Below are positions 1 to 6,116 of a DNA stretch of 9,650 nucleotides, in pieces. Below the pieces are notes generated by a model. The model saw only the letters and a program-made list of their open reading frames with translations. It was not told where the DNA came from and made no database searches. Location: positions 1 to 9,650 of the forward strand of contig JAGQQQ010000172.1 of the NCBI GenBank assembly GCA_020426125.1, in the 5' to 3' direction. The DNA comes from Planctomycetaceae bacterium (lineage in GTDB: Bacteria; Planctomycetota; Planctomycetia; Planctomycetales; Planctomycetaceae). The position numbers and the translations under genes are program-made. The first letter of the stretch is position 1. Each line of letters begins with the position of its first letter.

Positions 1-435
1 GCTGTAATGCCCCTGATTGATGGCGTCGCGGCAGAGCCGATAGAGGTCGGCCGCGTAGTCTTGTTCCAGCTTTCTCAGCTTCACTTGCCACTGCTGCTGG
101 ATGTCGGGGAGATTCGGTGGAATCTCAGGGAGGAGCCGATCCGGGAGGTTATCTAAGTCATAGACCCCCGCGCTGATCGGTTGAGCGCGATTGCGAATCC
201 GTTCCGCGTCGGTCAGGAAGCTGTTCTTCTCGCAGAAATCGGCAAGAGCATTCATCTCTCGCGCGAAATCCGCATGCAGATCCTCGCGTCTTTGTTGCAG
301 CAAACGAAGAGTTCGCTCGTGTCGATCCGACTGGGCATAAAGCTCCATCTGCCCGACAAGCCCCATGAGCACGACGGTCCATGTTGCCCAAATGCAACAC
401 CGCAATCCAACTCTTTTCCGCGACAGAATCATCAT
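1..435 (-). CDS. Secreted hypothetical protein, N-terminal part (runs off left edge)
   Basis: Only the first 145 codons are present; the frame stays open to base 1. The start is the first of two adjacent ATG codons (435 and 432). An ATG at 443 is in another frame and stops at once. The N-terminus is basic (SRKRVGLR), followed by a hydrophobic stretch at about residues 13-29 and a possible signal peptidase site after LYA (residue 34), so export is likely. The mature part is helical and charged: QQRREDLHADF at about 47-57, then ALADFCEKN at 63-71, a proline-rich linker near 101-112 and a second helical stretch (LRKLEQDYAADLYRLC, 120-135). The pattern of an LA-x-C-E-K helix, a Pro-rich linker, then a W-plus-YAADL helix reminds me of secreted proteins common in planctomycetes. 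That is from memory and no function is known to me. It is divergent from the deacetylase, 114 bp apart. Confidence 0.72.
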   Translation of the reverse strand, partial: MMILSRKRVGLRCCIWATWTVVLMGLVGQMELYAQSDRHERTLRLLQQRREDLHADFAREMNALADFCEKNSFLTDAERIRNRAQPISAGVYDLDNLPDRLLPEIPPNLPDIQQQWQVKLRKLEQDYAADLYRLCRDAINQGHYS

Positions 436-549
436 GATCCCATTCTAAGCCGGAAGAACTCCCCCCGGAAGATGAGTCTGACGGTCAAATCACTGCCGCC
501 ATGACGCAAGATCAGGGAAAACCCTTGGGAACTGCCACGCGAGTCACAC
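436..549. promoter_or_regulatory. Divergent intergenic region between secreted protein and deacetylase
   Basis: These 114 bp must carry the start signals of both divergent genes. I see no clear -35/-10 pair and no good Shine-Dalgarno sequence in front of the ATG at 550. The octamer CCGGAAGA occurs twice (450-457 and 466-473), 16 bp apart. It could be a regulator site, but short repeats of this size also arise by chance. Confidence 0.3.
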
Positions 550-1731
550 ATGAGCAAACGGGAACTCCTCGCCAAAACTCTGGAATCGACTGGACTCGGG
601 ACTCTATTCTCGCGATTCGTCGGCGGATCAACGGGGCTGGTGGTCCTGAATTATCATCGCGTGGGGGATCCGAGCGGTTCCCCGTATGACCGGGCCCTCT
701 GGAGCGCAACGGCCGACCAGTTCGACCGCCAGGTCCGATTTCTCAAAAAGAACTTCGACGTCGTCCGAATCGCCGATCTGGATGATCTGCTGCAAGGCCG
801 GAAGTCTCGCGGAGTGTTGATCACGTTCGACGATGGCTATCTCGACAATTACGAACTGGCGTTTCCGATCCTGAAGTCGCACAACGCATCGGCGACATTC
901 TTCATCACCTCCGGGTTTCTGGACGACCGACCGCTGGCGTGGTGGGATGCCATCGCCTGGATGGTCCACACGTCGCCTTGTCCGCAGATCGAAGGTTTCT
1001 CAGCACAATTGCCAATGCTTTCTTTGTCGTCTGATCGGGATCGGGAACACGCGATTCACCGTCTGTTGGGAGAGTTCAAGCAAACCCCCGAGGACCAGAC
1101 GGCGGCGTTTCTCAAGCGACTGGCGGAGCTTTCGAGAACCGACCCGGTCAAACATCAGCACACCCAGAATGTGTGGATGAGTTGGGAGATGGTCCGCAAC
1201 ATGGACCGGGCTGGAATGGACATCGGCGGGCACACGGTGACGCACCCGGTCTTATCACGGTGCGATCCCAATCGGCAAACTCAAGAGATTGTGGCATCGA
1301 AACTACGAATCGAGGAAGAACTCGGGCACCTGATTGCCGCGTTCAGCTATCCGGTTGGCCAGACGGACTCCTTTACGAATGAAACCAAAGCCATCCTCAC
1401 CGAGGCCGGCTACCGGTGGGCGTTCAGCTTCTATGGCGGGTTCGCCCGTTCGGAGCATGCGGATGTCTTGGACGTTCCACGCGAAGCCATTTCCCCCGAC
1501 ATCAGCGACTCGCTATTTCGATCTCTCGTCCGATCCCCGAAAATCTTCGCCCGTCCCCGCCTCGCCGCATCGACGGATTCCATCACGTCGTCTTCAAGCG
1601 GAGCCGGGGGGCACTTCCCGAATCAGAATGCCGGGAACGTTGATGTTGTCGACTCCCGAACGAATCGACAACAGGGGCCAGTTCTCACTCAGGGTGATCT
1701 TCTCGAAGCCTCCTTGACGCGCGATGACTGA
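550..1731 (+). CDS. Polysaccharide deacetylase family protein (NodB domain)
   Basis: Probable metal-dependent carbohydrate esterase family 4 enzyme that removes N-acetyl groups from a polysaccharide, which could be a cell-surface glycan. Seen in the 393-aa product: NYHRV (34-38) at the start of the fold; motif 1 TFDDGY (92-97) with the catalytic and metal Asp pair D94/D95; SATFFITSGF (114-123); motif 2 GHTVTHP with metal ligands H228 and H232; and motif 3 SYPVG (266-270) in place of the usual RxPYG. A region of about 80 residues (140-210) is inserted between motifs, as in other planctomycete-like members. There is no signal peptide, so it is probably cytoplasmic or membrane-associated. An in-frame stop at 502-504 and the lack of a better start codon fix ATG 550. 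The family core ends around residues 330-340 (DVPREAISPD, then RSPKIF). The last 45 residues are Ser/Asn/Gln-rich and lie antisense to the M24-fold gene, so they look like a read-through extension. Confidence 0.87.
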   Translation: MSKRELLAKTLESTGLGTLFSRFVGGSTGLVVLNYHRVGDPSGSPYDRALWSATADQFDRQVRFLKKNFDVVRIADLDDLLQGRKSRGVLITFDDGYLDNYELAFPILKSHNASATFFITSGFLDDRPLAWWDAIAWMVHTSPCPQIEGFSAQLPMLSLSSDRDREHAIHRLLGEFKQTPEDQTAAFLKRLAELSRTDPVKHQHTQNVWMSWEMVRNMDRAGMDIGGHTVTHPVLSRCDPNRQTQEIVASKLRIEEELGHLIAAFSYPVGQTDSFTNETKAILTEAGYRWAFSFYGGFARSEHADVLDVPREAISPDISDSLFRSLVRSPKIFARPRLAASTDSITSSSSGAGGHFPNQNAGNVDVVDSRTNRQQGPVLTQGDLLEASLTRDD

Positions 1732-2772
1732 GTCACCAACTTCGATCCCCCCGACATTCGGGTGCCAATAGCAGATGGACCGATCTGGAAATGTCCTTTG
1801 TTCCTGTGGGGTGATGACGATCTCCTGCGGGGCATATCCCAGAATCTCGGCCTGAGGAGCCCTTCGCCATTCATCCGGCTGCCCGAATTTCTCAAATATT
1901 CGGGCGGCCTTCCGCCAGGTCTCCTCAATCCTGAACCCGAATTGGGTAAATCGCATCGCCGTCGCCAAGACGAAGGATGCCAGTTGATAATTCTCGATCA
2001 AAGTTTCATCGCACTGGCCAAAAACCACGGTTCGTGTGGATCCGAGATGGAGTCCGTCTTTCCGGACGATGGCGCGAATGACAGCGTGCCGCATCACCGC
2101 GTCCCTTGAGTTTCCCCCAGTCCGGTAACGTTTTTCGCGCCCGTCCCCGCAGATTCGCACTTGAATCGGCTCCAGACCTTGCTTCCAAAGCCGGTGTGAT
2201 AACTGTCCTGCAATTTCGCGTTCACTGTCTCCGGGAGAGAATCCGCGGGCTGTCGCCTCAACAGCATGCGTGAGTTTCTTTCCCGAGATCCGCAGGGATT
2301 GTAACTCACGATCACTACGAGACAGTCGTAGGGACTGCAATTCTTCAGAGAGATTCCGTGCATTGCCGTTGGGAACATCGATCCCCATCTGGCGTCCACG
2401 GCACACATCCTCTTGGAGAACGCAAGGGCTTTCGGTCCAAGGGCGCTCCTTCACCAGAAACCCGAGTTCGGAGAGTTCTTTGTCGAACAACCAAGGAGCA
2501 TTGGAGTCGTGACATAAGACCACACGCGCCTCCGGCGTCACGAGAATCGAGGCCACGCAGCGTCCCGATCCAGAGGGACAGGGCTCGCCCCCGGTTGTGA
2601 CCCAGGAGAAATTGGCACGGTCCCGCAGTAGGACTGCGTCGAGACTGTACTGATTCATGAGGGTCACGATTTGGGCGTGACGCTCCGAGACCTGCTCGAA
2701 TCGACCGGCATCGAAGGCTGGCATCTCCGCCGATGATCGAGGGGAATCGAATTCGATCGTGGACGTCGTCAT
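1594..2772 (-). CDS. M24/creatinase-fold protein, probably catalytically inactive
   Basis: 392 aa, with the domain order of Xaa-Pro aminopeptidase/creatinase proteins: a creatinase-type N-terminal domain (about 28-160; LDAVLLRDRANFSWVTTGG, ILVTPEARVVL) and a pita-bread M24 domain (about 165-370). Landmarks kept from the M24 fold are STRTVVFG (245-252), CYWHPN (334-339), GDSVIA (346-351) and GGFEKIT (354-360). The five usual metal ligands appear to be gone. By my alignment to the DxG...SDxTRT segment the two Asp are R233 and G244; there is no HxxGH equivalent near 300-320; the Glu of the IEPG segment is H337; the last Glu is G346. Peptidase activity is therefore unlikely, and a ligand-binding or regulatory role is more plausible (inference). 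GGAGG at 2778-2782, 5 nt before the ATG, supports the start. The C-terminus (WPLLSI...VPGILIRE) looks like a natural family ending. It converges on and overlaps the deacetylase by 138 bp. Confidence 0.82.
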   Translation of the reverse strand: MTTSTIEFDSPRSSAEMPAFDAGRFEQVSERHAQIVTLMNQYSLDAVLLRDRANFSWVTTGGEPCPSGSGRCVASILVTPEARVVLCHDSNAPWLFDKELSELGFLVKERPWTESPCVLQEDVCRGRQMGIDVPNGNARNLSEELQSLRLSRSDRELQSLRISGKKLTHAVEATARGFSPGDSEREIAGQLSHRLWKQGLEPIQVRICGDGREKRYRTGGNSRDAVMRHAVIRAIVRKDGLHLGSTRTVVFGQCDETLIENYQLASFVLATAMRFTQFGFRIEETWRKAARIFEKFGQPDEWRRAPQAEILGYAPQEIVITPQEQRTFPDRSICYWHPNVGGIEVGDSVIARQGGFEKITLSENWPLLSIRSGVDNINVPGILIREVPPGSA

Positions 2773-3079
2773 GTTTCCCTCCGCAGTGAAGCACGACTCA
2801 AGTGAAGGGACAGATTGGGAATAAGAGTAAGATCGGACGATTCAAATCGATGAAGTTCAAACATAACACCGATTCGCAGCAGACGCCAGTTCCTCGAGAG
2901 TCCACCAATTGAGAATCGCGTACTCTCCGCAACTCGTCGAAATGGACACTTCGGCACTGTCGTTCAAGCCTGGTTCTCACTGTGCGAAACTCGCCAATGA
3001 GGTTTTCGAGTCGGTCGGAAGTTGCCATCATACGGTCTGTATTTCGTGAGACCCCTGATCTTTCAAAGACGGATTGCCG
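2773..3079. other. 307-bp divergent intergenic region, no firm gene
   Basis: The region lies between the divergent M24-fold and peptidyl-prolyl isomerase genes and should hold both promoters. I see no convincing -35/-10 pair. TTGCCA at 3022-3027 matches a -35 box at five of six bases, but no -10 box sits at the right distance. A minus-strand frame from ATG 3031 (or 3028) to a stop at 2798 could encode 77 aa beginning MMATSDRLENLIGEF. Its first half looks protein-like, but the second half is Cys/Leu-rich without a recognisable motif, and I do not call it a gene. Confidence 0.5.
2778..2782 (-). promoter_or_regulatory. Shine-Dalgarno sequence of the M24-fold gene
   Basis: The minus strand reads GGAGGGAAAC directly before the ATG at 2772. 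This is a near-consensus ribosome binding site with 5 nt spacing and is the reason for choosing this start. It is stronger than those of most other genes here. Confidence 0.75.
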
Positions 3080-3985
3080 ATGGAGCGCCATTCCCAACGC
3101 CTGTTCCGAATCGTGTTCGTTGGTCTACTGATCTCAACGAGTGCGGTTTTCGCCGACCCAACGGTATTGGCCACCGTGAACGGTCGCCCAATTTCAGTCA
3201 ACGATGTCCAAGGGGATCTTTTTCTGAATCAACTCCCCGAACATGCGACGCCGGAACAACGGCGAGCCACGATCGAGCGTTTGATCGACCGCGAATTGAT
3301 TCGAGGATTCCTCACTCGGCGGAAAGTGGTCGCCCACGAGGACGATGTCGAGCGGCAAGTCCAGGCCATCAAACGGCTTCTCGAAGCCAAGAACGAGGGC
3401 TATGAGGAGACCCTCGCGAAAGTCGGGCTCACCGAGGAGTCCTTGCGGGACTATCTCGCTTTGCCAATCGCATGGAGCCAGCATGTGGGCACCGTCCTCA
3501 CAGAGTCCCGCATCGCCGAAGAATGGAAACAGTCCGGCTCCCATTTTGACGGCACAAAAGTCACCGCGAGTCACATCGTTCGCATCGTCCCCAAGGACGC
3601 CCCGGATTCGGACTGGCAGGACGCGGAGTCTTTACTTGAGCGGGTGCGGGCGGACGTTGTTGCGGGTCGGTTGACCTTCGCTGAAGCGGCTCAGGAAAAT
3701 TCCCAAAGTCCCAGCGGCAAACTGGGAGGTTCCCTGGGCGAATTCGAGTATTTCGGTCGCATCGCCGAATCGATTTCTCGAATCGCCTTTCACCTGCCCT
3801 CTGGCGAGATCAGTGAACCGGTTCGGACTCCGTTTGGAGTCCATCTGATTCGAGTCGAAAAACGGACGCCCGGGGATCTCAGTTTGGAAGATGTCCGTCC
3901 TCAATTGATTGAGCAAATCACCAAAGAACTCTGGGACGATCAGGTTGCCCGGGAACGCAAATCGGCCCGCATCGAGGTACACTGA
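3080..3985 (+). CDS. Exported SurA/PpiC-type peptidyl-prolyl cis-trans isomerase
   Basis: 301 aa. It likely works as a periplasmic foldase/chaperone that catalyses cis-trans isomerisation of prolyl bonds in exported proteins. Seen: basic N-terminus, hydrophobic core (11-23) and a VFA-D cleavage site after residue 25; then the SurA-type opening VLATVNGRPIS (29-39) and a helical region (55-150) with the INRLIDRELI-like segment ERLIDRELI (66-74). One parvulin (PpiC) domain follows at about 160-261, with conserved His at ASHIV (H165) and GVHLI (H255), the SPSGKLGGSLGEF segment (210-222) and PVRTPFG (247-253). A C-terminal helix (269-290) closes the SurA-like chaperone module. ATG 3080 is chosen over an in-frame TTG two codons upstream because CGGA at 3070-3073 is well placed only for the ATG. 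SurA has two parvulin domains; this has one, so it is closer to the PrsA/SurA-like single-domain type. Confidence 0.9.
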   Translation: MERHSQRLFRIVFVGLLISTSAVFADPTVLATVNGRPISVNDVQGDLFLNQLPEHATPEQRRATIERLIDRELIRGFLTRRKVVAHEDDVERQVQAIKRLLEAKNEGYEETLAKVGLTEESLRDYLALPIAWSQHVGTVLTESRIAEEWKQSGSHFDGTKVTASHIVRIVPKDAPDSDWQDAESLLERVRADVVAGRLTFAEAAQENSQSPSGKLGGSLGEFEYFGRIAESISRIAFHLPSGEISEPVRTPFGVHLIRVEKRTPGDLSLEDVRPQLIEQITKELWDDQVARERKSARIEVH

Positions 3986-4000
3986 GCGACAACAGAGAAG

Positions 4001-4020
4001 CGGGGGACGTCAGTCCCCTG
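4001..4020 (+). terminator. Strong GC-rich hairpin after the isomerase gene
   Basis: An inverted repeat 15 nt after the stop codon: six perfect pairs (GGGGAC at 4003-4008 with GTCCCC at 4013-4018) around a GTCA tetraloop. A G-T wobble and an outer C-G pair extend the stem to eight pairs. No T-run follows, so intrinsic termination is uncertain. It may instead protect the mRNA 3' end or be a dispersed intergenic repeat copy. Its position between the isomerase and the ferritin-like gene suggests the two are separate transcripts. Confidence 0.5.
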
Positions 4021-4063
4021 CCCCGATCATCAATCCAGTCCATCGCGGCGGACGGAATCCTGT

Positions 4064-4086
4064 TCGATTGAGTCTTGTCGATTGAG
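4064..4086 (+). repeat. 9-bp direct repeat upstream of the ferritin-like gene
   Basis: TCGATTGAG occurs at 4064-4072 and again at 4078-4086, separated by TCTTG, a 14-bp period. It lies 52-74 bp before the ATG at 4138, where an activator or repressor site would be expected. No promoter boxes are obvious next to it, so a regulatory role is inferred only from the repeat and its place. Confidence 0.4.
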
Positions 4087-4122
4087 AGCCGAGACATTTC
4101 CCCGTCCCTGTGAAATTCGTAC

Positions 4123-4136
4123 GAAGGAATTCCTTC
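4123..4136 (+). promoter_or_regulatory. Ribosome binding site inside a perfect palindrome
   Basis: AAGGA at 4124-4128 is a good Shine-Dalgarno sequence 9 nt before the ATG at 4138 and decides that start. It sits inside the 14-bp perfect palindrome GAAGGAATTCCTTC. In mRNA this can fold into a five-pair stem with an AATT loop that would pair the Shine-Dalgarno bases with CCTTC, which could dampen or regulate translation. As DNA it could equally be a dimeric protein site. Confidence 0.5.
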
Positions 4137-4137
4137 C

Positions 4138-5568
4138 ATGGCAGCCTCCTTCTCCCCCGGCTATCGCGGTCTTCCACAAATGGCAGGCCTTTGCACTCTC
4201 GCTGATGCCCAGCGAAGCGATTGGAGCGTGGACGAATCGGTTCGACGGCAGAAGCACCTCCATTATCTTCTTCGCCGAGCCTACGAGATCTTCACGTTTC
4301 GTATTACGGGGGAGCCGATCTATGAGTTGAAGATGGCCTTCAGTTATCATGGCTATCTCTGCGCCGAGCAGGTAGGAGCCGTTCGGAAACGGGTCGGGGA
4401 AATGCGCGAACCGCCGCTCGGACTCGATCAGGTCCCGCACCCCGGATTGAAACATTTTTGCGATGAGATTCTCGCGGCACCGAGTTCCGAGACGTTGGTG
4501 TTCGGACTCTATGAACATCTGATCCCCGCGATCGAAGACATCAGTGGCAATCTGATTCGCGATGCCCATCCGTTGGCCGATTCTCCGACGGTCCGAGTGG
4601 CGCGACTCATCCTCAGTGATCTGGCGGAGATCCAAGAGTATGGCCACGAAGCCCTAAAATGCTTGGTTACAGACGATCAGCGCCGCGAGTTTGAGCCATG
4701 GGCAAAATGCCTCCAACAATGTCTGTCTGCGGTTGGCGGGCCAGATGGAACTCAACTCTCAACAGGTGAACTCCCGGCGGCGATGTTCTTGGCAACGCCT
4801 TTTCAGTTCCAAAGCGAACCTCAACGGGATGAACGCTTTCAGGATCCCTTCAACGCGGGAGTGAACCCCGAGGCATTCCTGTATGACGAGCGGTTCTCGC
4901 CACGAGATAAGACGCTGATGATGTATTACAAGCGAATTCGCGAACTCGACGTTCCCGAGATGATGGCCAGCATTCTGTACGATCTCAATCACGAAGAGCC
5001 ATGGGGCTTTCACGAGGAGATGAGCCGTCAACTCTGGGACGAAGCCCGGCACGCGATGATGGGGGAAGTCGGGTTCGCCAGCCTGGGACTTGATTGGACA
5101 GAGATTCCGATCAACTTCACCTGGTCCCGAAACTTGAATTCGCAGCTGAATGCCCGTGAACGGCACGGTGTGCTTTATTTCATCGAGCAAGGACTGATGC
5201 CCAAGACAGGGAAACGCTACGAATGGGAGGTCGGCCTTGAAAGTGGAGATTCCCTGTCCGCTCTGTTTCAGGATTTCGACTGGGCCGACGAGGTGTTGCA
5301 CTCCCAGATTGGCCGCCGATGGTATGTTCCCCGATTCTCGTCTCTCAATGAAGCACTTGACTACGGCGACGACTGCTGGAGCAAAGTCATGAGCCATTGG
5401 CGGGATGACCGCGATCAGGGACGCACCGAACACCGCAACTGGTGGCCGGACCTCTACCGACAAGCCTGCGCCGGTTGGGGCGTCGATCCCGACCCCGCCG
5501 CCCTCGCCTACGACGAAACCTACGAAGACACCCGGGCCGACTTAAAAGACATCTCTATGAGCGGCTGA
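4138..5568 (+). CDS. Ferritin-like diiron protein, DUF455-related, two-part
   Basis: 476 aa, cytoplasmic (no signal peptide). The C-terminal half (about 255-420) shows the full four-helix diiron pattern: E274 (ELDVPEMM), E302-x-x-H305 (LWDEARHA), E350 (YFIEQG) and E385-x-x-H388 (WADEVLHSQIGRRW). The last segment resembles the DE-x-x-H-x-x-x-G-x-RW signature I associate with DUF455, a ferritin-like family related to MiaE-type hydroxylases. The N-terminal half repeats part of the pattern: E50 and E63, H71/E77, E126 (YEHLIPAIED) and E167-x-x-H170 (EYGHEAL). It may be a second, degenerate or diverged ferritin-like bundle. A flexible link lies around 200-250. Reaction and substrate are unknown; an oxygen-dependent oxidase or hydroxylase, or an iron-storage role, would fit the metal site. 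The Asp/Glu-rich C-terminus (448-470) is probably disordered. The start is supported by AAGGA at 4124-4128. The gene is probably monocistronic: 152 bp after the isomerase and convergent with dnaE2. Confidence 0.8.
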   Translation: MAASFSPGYRGLPQMAGLCTLADAQRSDWSVDESVRRQKHLHYLLRRAYEIFTFRITGEPIYELKMAFSYHGYLCAEQVGAVRKRVGEMREPPLGLDQVPHPGLKHFCDEILAAPSSETLVFGLYEHLIPAIEDISGNLIRDAHPLADSPTVRVARLILSDLAEIQEYGHEALKCLVTDDQRREFEPWAKCLQQCLSAVGGPDGTQLSTGELPAAMFLATPFQFQSEPQRDERFQDPFNAGVNPEAFLYDERFSPRDKTLMMYYKRIRELDVPEMMASILYDLNHEEPWGFHEEMSRQLWDEARHAMMGEVGFASLGLDWTEIPINFTWSRNLNSQLNARERHGVLYFIEQGLMPKTGKRYEWEVGLESGDSLSALFQDFDWADEVLHSQIGRRWYVPRFSSLNEALDYGDDCWSKVMSHWRDDRDQGRTEHRNWWPDLYRQACAGWGVDPDPAALAYDETYEDTRADLKDISMSG

Positions 5569-6116
5569 AAACGGAGTTTCGGCTTCCCGGATCCAGGTCC
5601 GGTCATTCCTGTGAAATTCTCCCAGAGGCATGATAATTGTTTCTGAGGGAATTGGCACAATGAGAGCGACGATGGAACCAAACGATCAGAGCCCAGTGCG
5701 TCAGCCGTGCTCAGGGATTCCACGCTCTCATGATGCAAGAATCCGAAAACCTCATTCCGGAGATTCCCACTTCAGATGGATCCAGACGCGACCAATTTTC
5801 ACTTTCCCTTCTTCTTGACAGGCTAGGGAGTGCTTGCTGAGGGGGTTCCGAGGACGTGCTGTGTGCCATTCCATTTCGCAAACTAGCCCCGGCCGGAACG
5901 CGCTCGTGAGTATCTGGGGCAAGGTTGATTCCTCTTTGTTTCCCAGGATTGGCAACGGCAATCCACCAATCTCAGGTGCAGCAAAGGGACAGGCCCTCTC
6001 GAAAATGCCATGAATCCGCAGAAAATCAGTAAGTTGAAACCGTGGTGGGAGAAATCGGCAGATCGCCGGAGTCGACGCATGTGATTCTGCCGAATGGTTG
6101 TCTGAATCGTCGGCTC
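5569..6116. other. 548-bp gap between convergent genes, no gene seen
   Basis: This is unusually long for a space between two 3' ends. Short frames exist on both strands, for example a plus frame from ATG 5630 to 5818, but none has a recognisable domain or coding-like composition. Two hairpins are visible: CCGGA/TCCGG at 5587-5602, 18 nt after the ferritin-like stop, and GGATTG/CAATCC at 5946-5964. Neither is followed by a T-run. A non-coding RNA, a decayed gene or long 3' UTRs are possible, but nothing in the sequence decides between them. Confidence 0.5.
5587..5602 (+). terminator. Weak hairpin after the ferritin-like gene
   Basis: CCGGA at 5587-5591 pairs with TCCGG at 5598-5602 around a 6-nt loop, just after the stop codon at 5568. 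The stem is short and no T-tract follows, so this is a weak terminator candidate named mostly for its position. Confidence 0.2.

Noticed and set aside
3074..3079. TTG start two codons upstream of the isomerase ATG
   Set aside because: CGGA at 3070-3073 abuts the TTG and leaves no spacing, whereas the ATG at 3080 has 6 nt spacing and gives a normal signal peptide.
4030..4647. 205-codon minus-strand frame overlapping the ferritin-like 5' end
   Set aside because: No domain or signal is seen, and it runs antisense through the leader and N-terminus of a well-supported gene.
4759..5463. 234-codon minus-strand frame antisense to the ferritin-like gene
   Set aside because: It is a mirror of the ferritin-like coding sequence with no recognisable motif and no start signal; the plus frame carries the full diiron signature.
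4107..5619. CCTGTGAAATTC at 4107-4118 and again at 5608-5619, flanking the ferritin-like gene
   Set aside because: A 12-bp match between two places in a window of this size is expected by chance. The flanks do not extend it and there are no mobile-element features.
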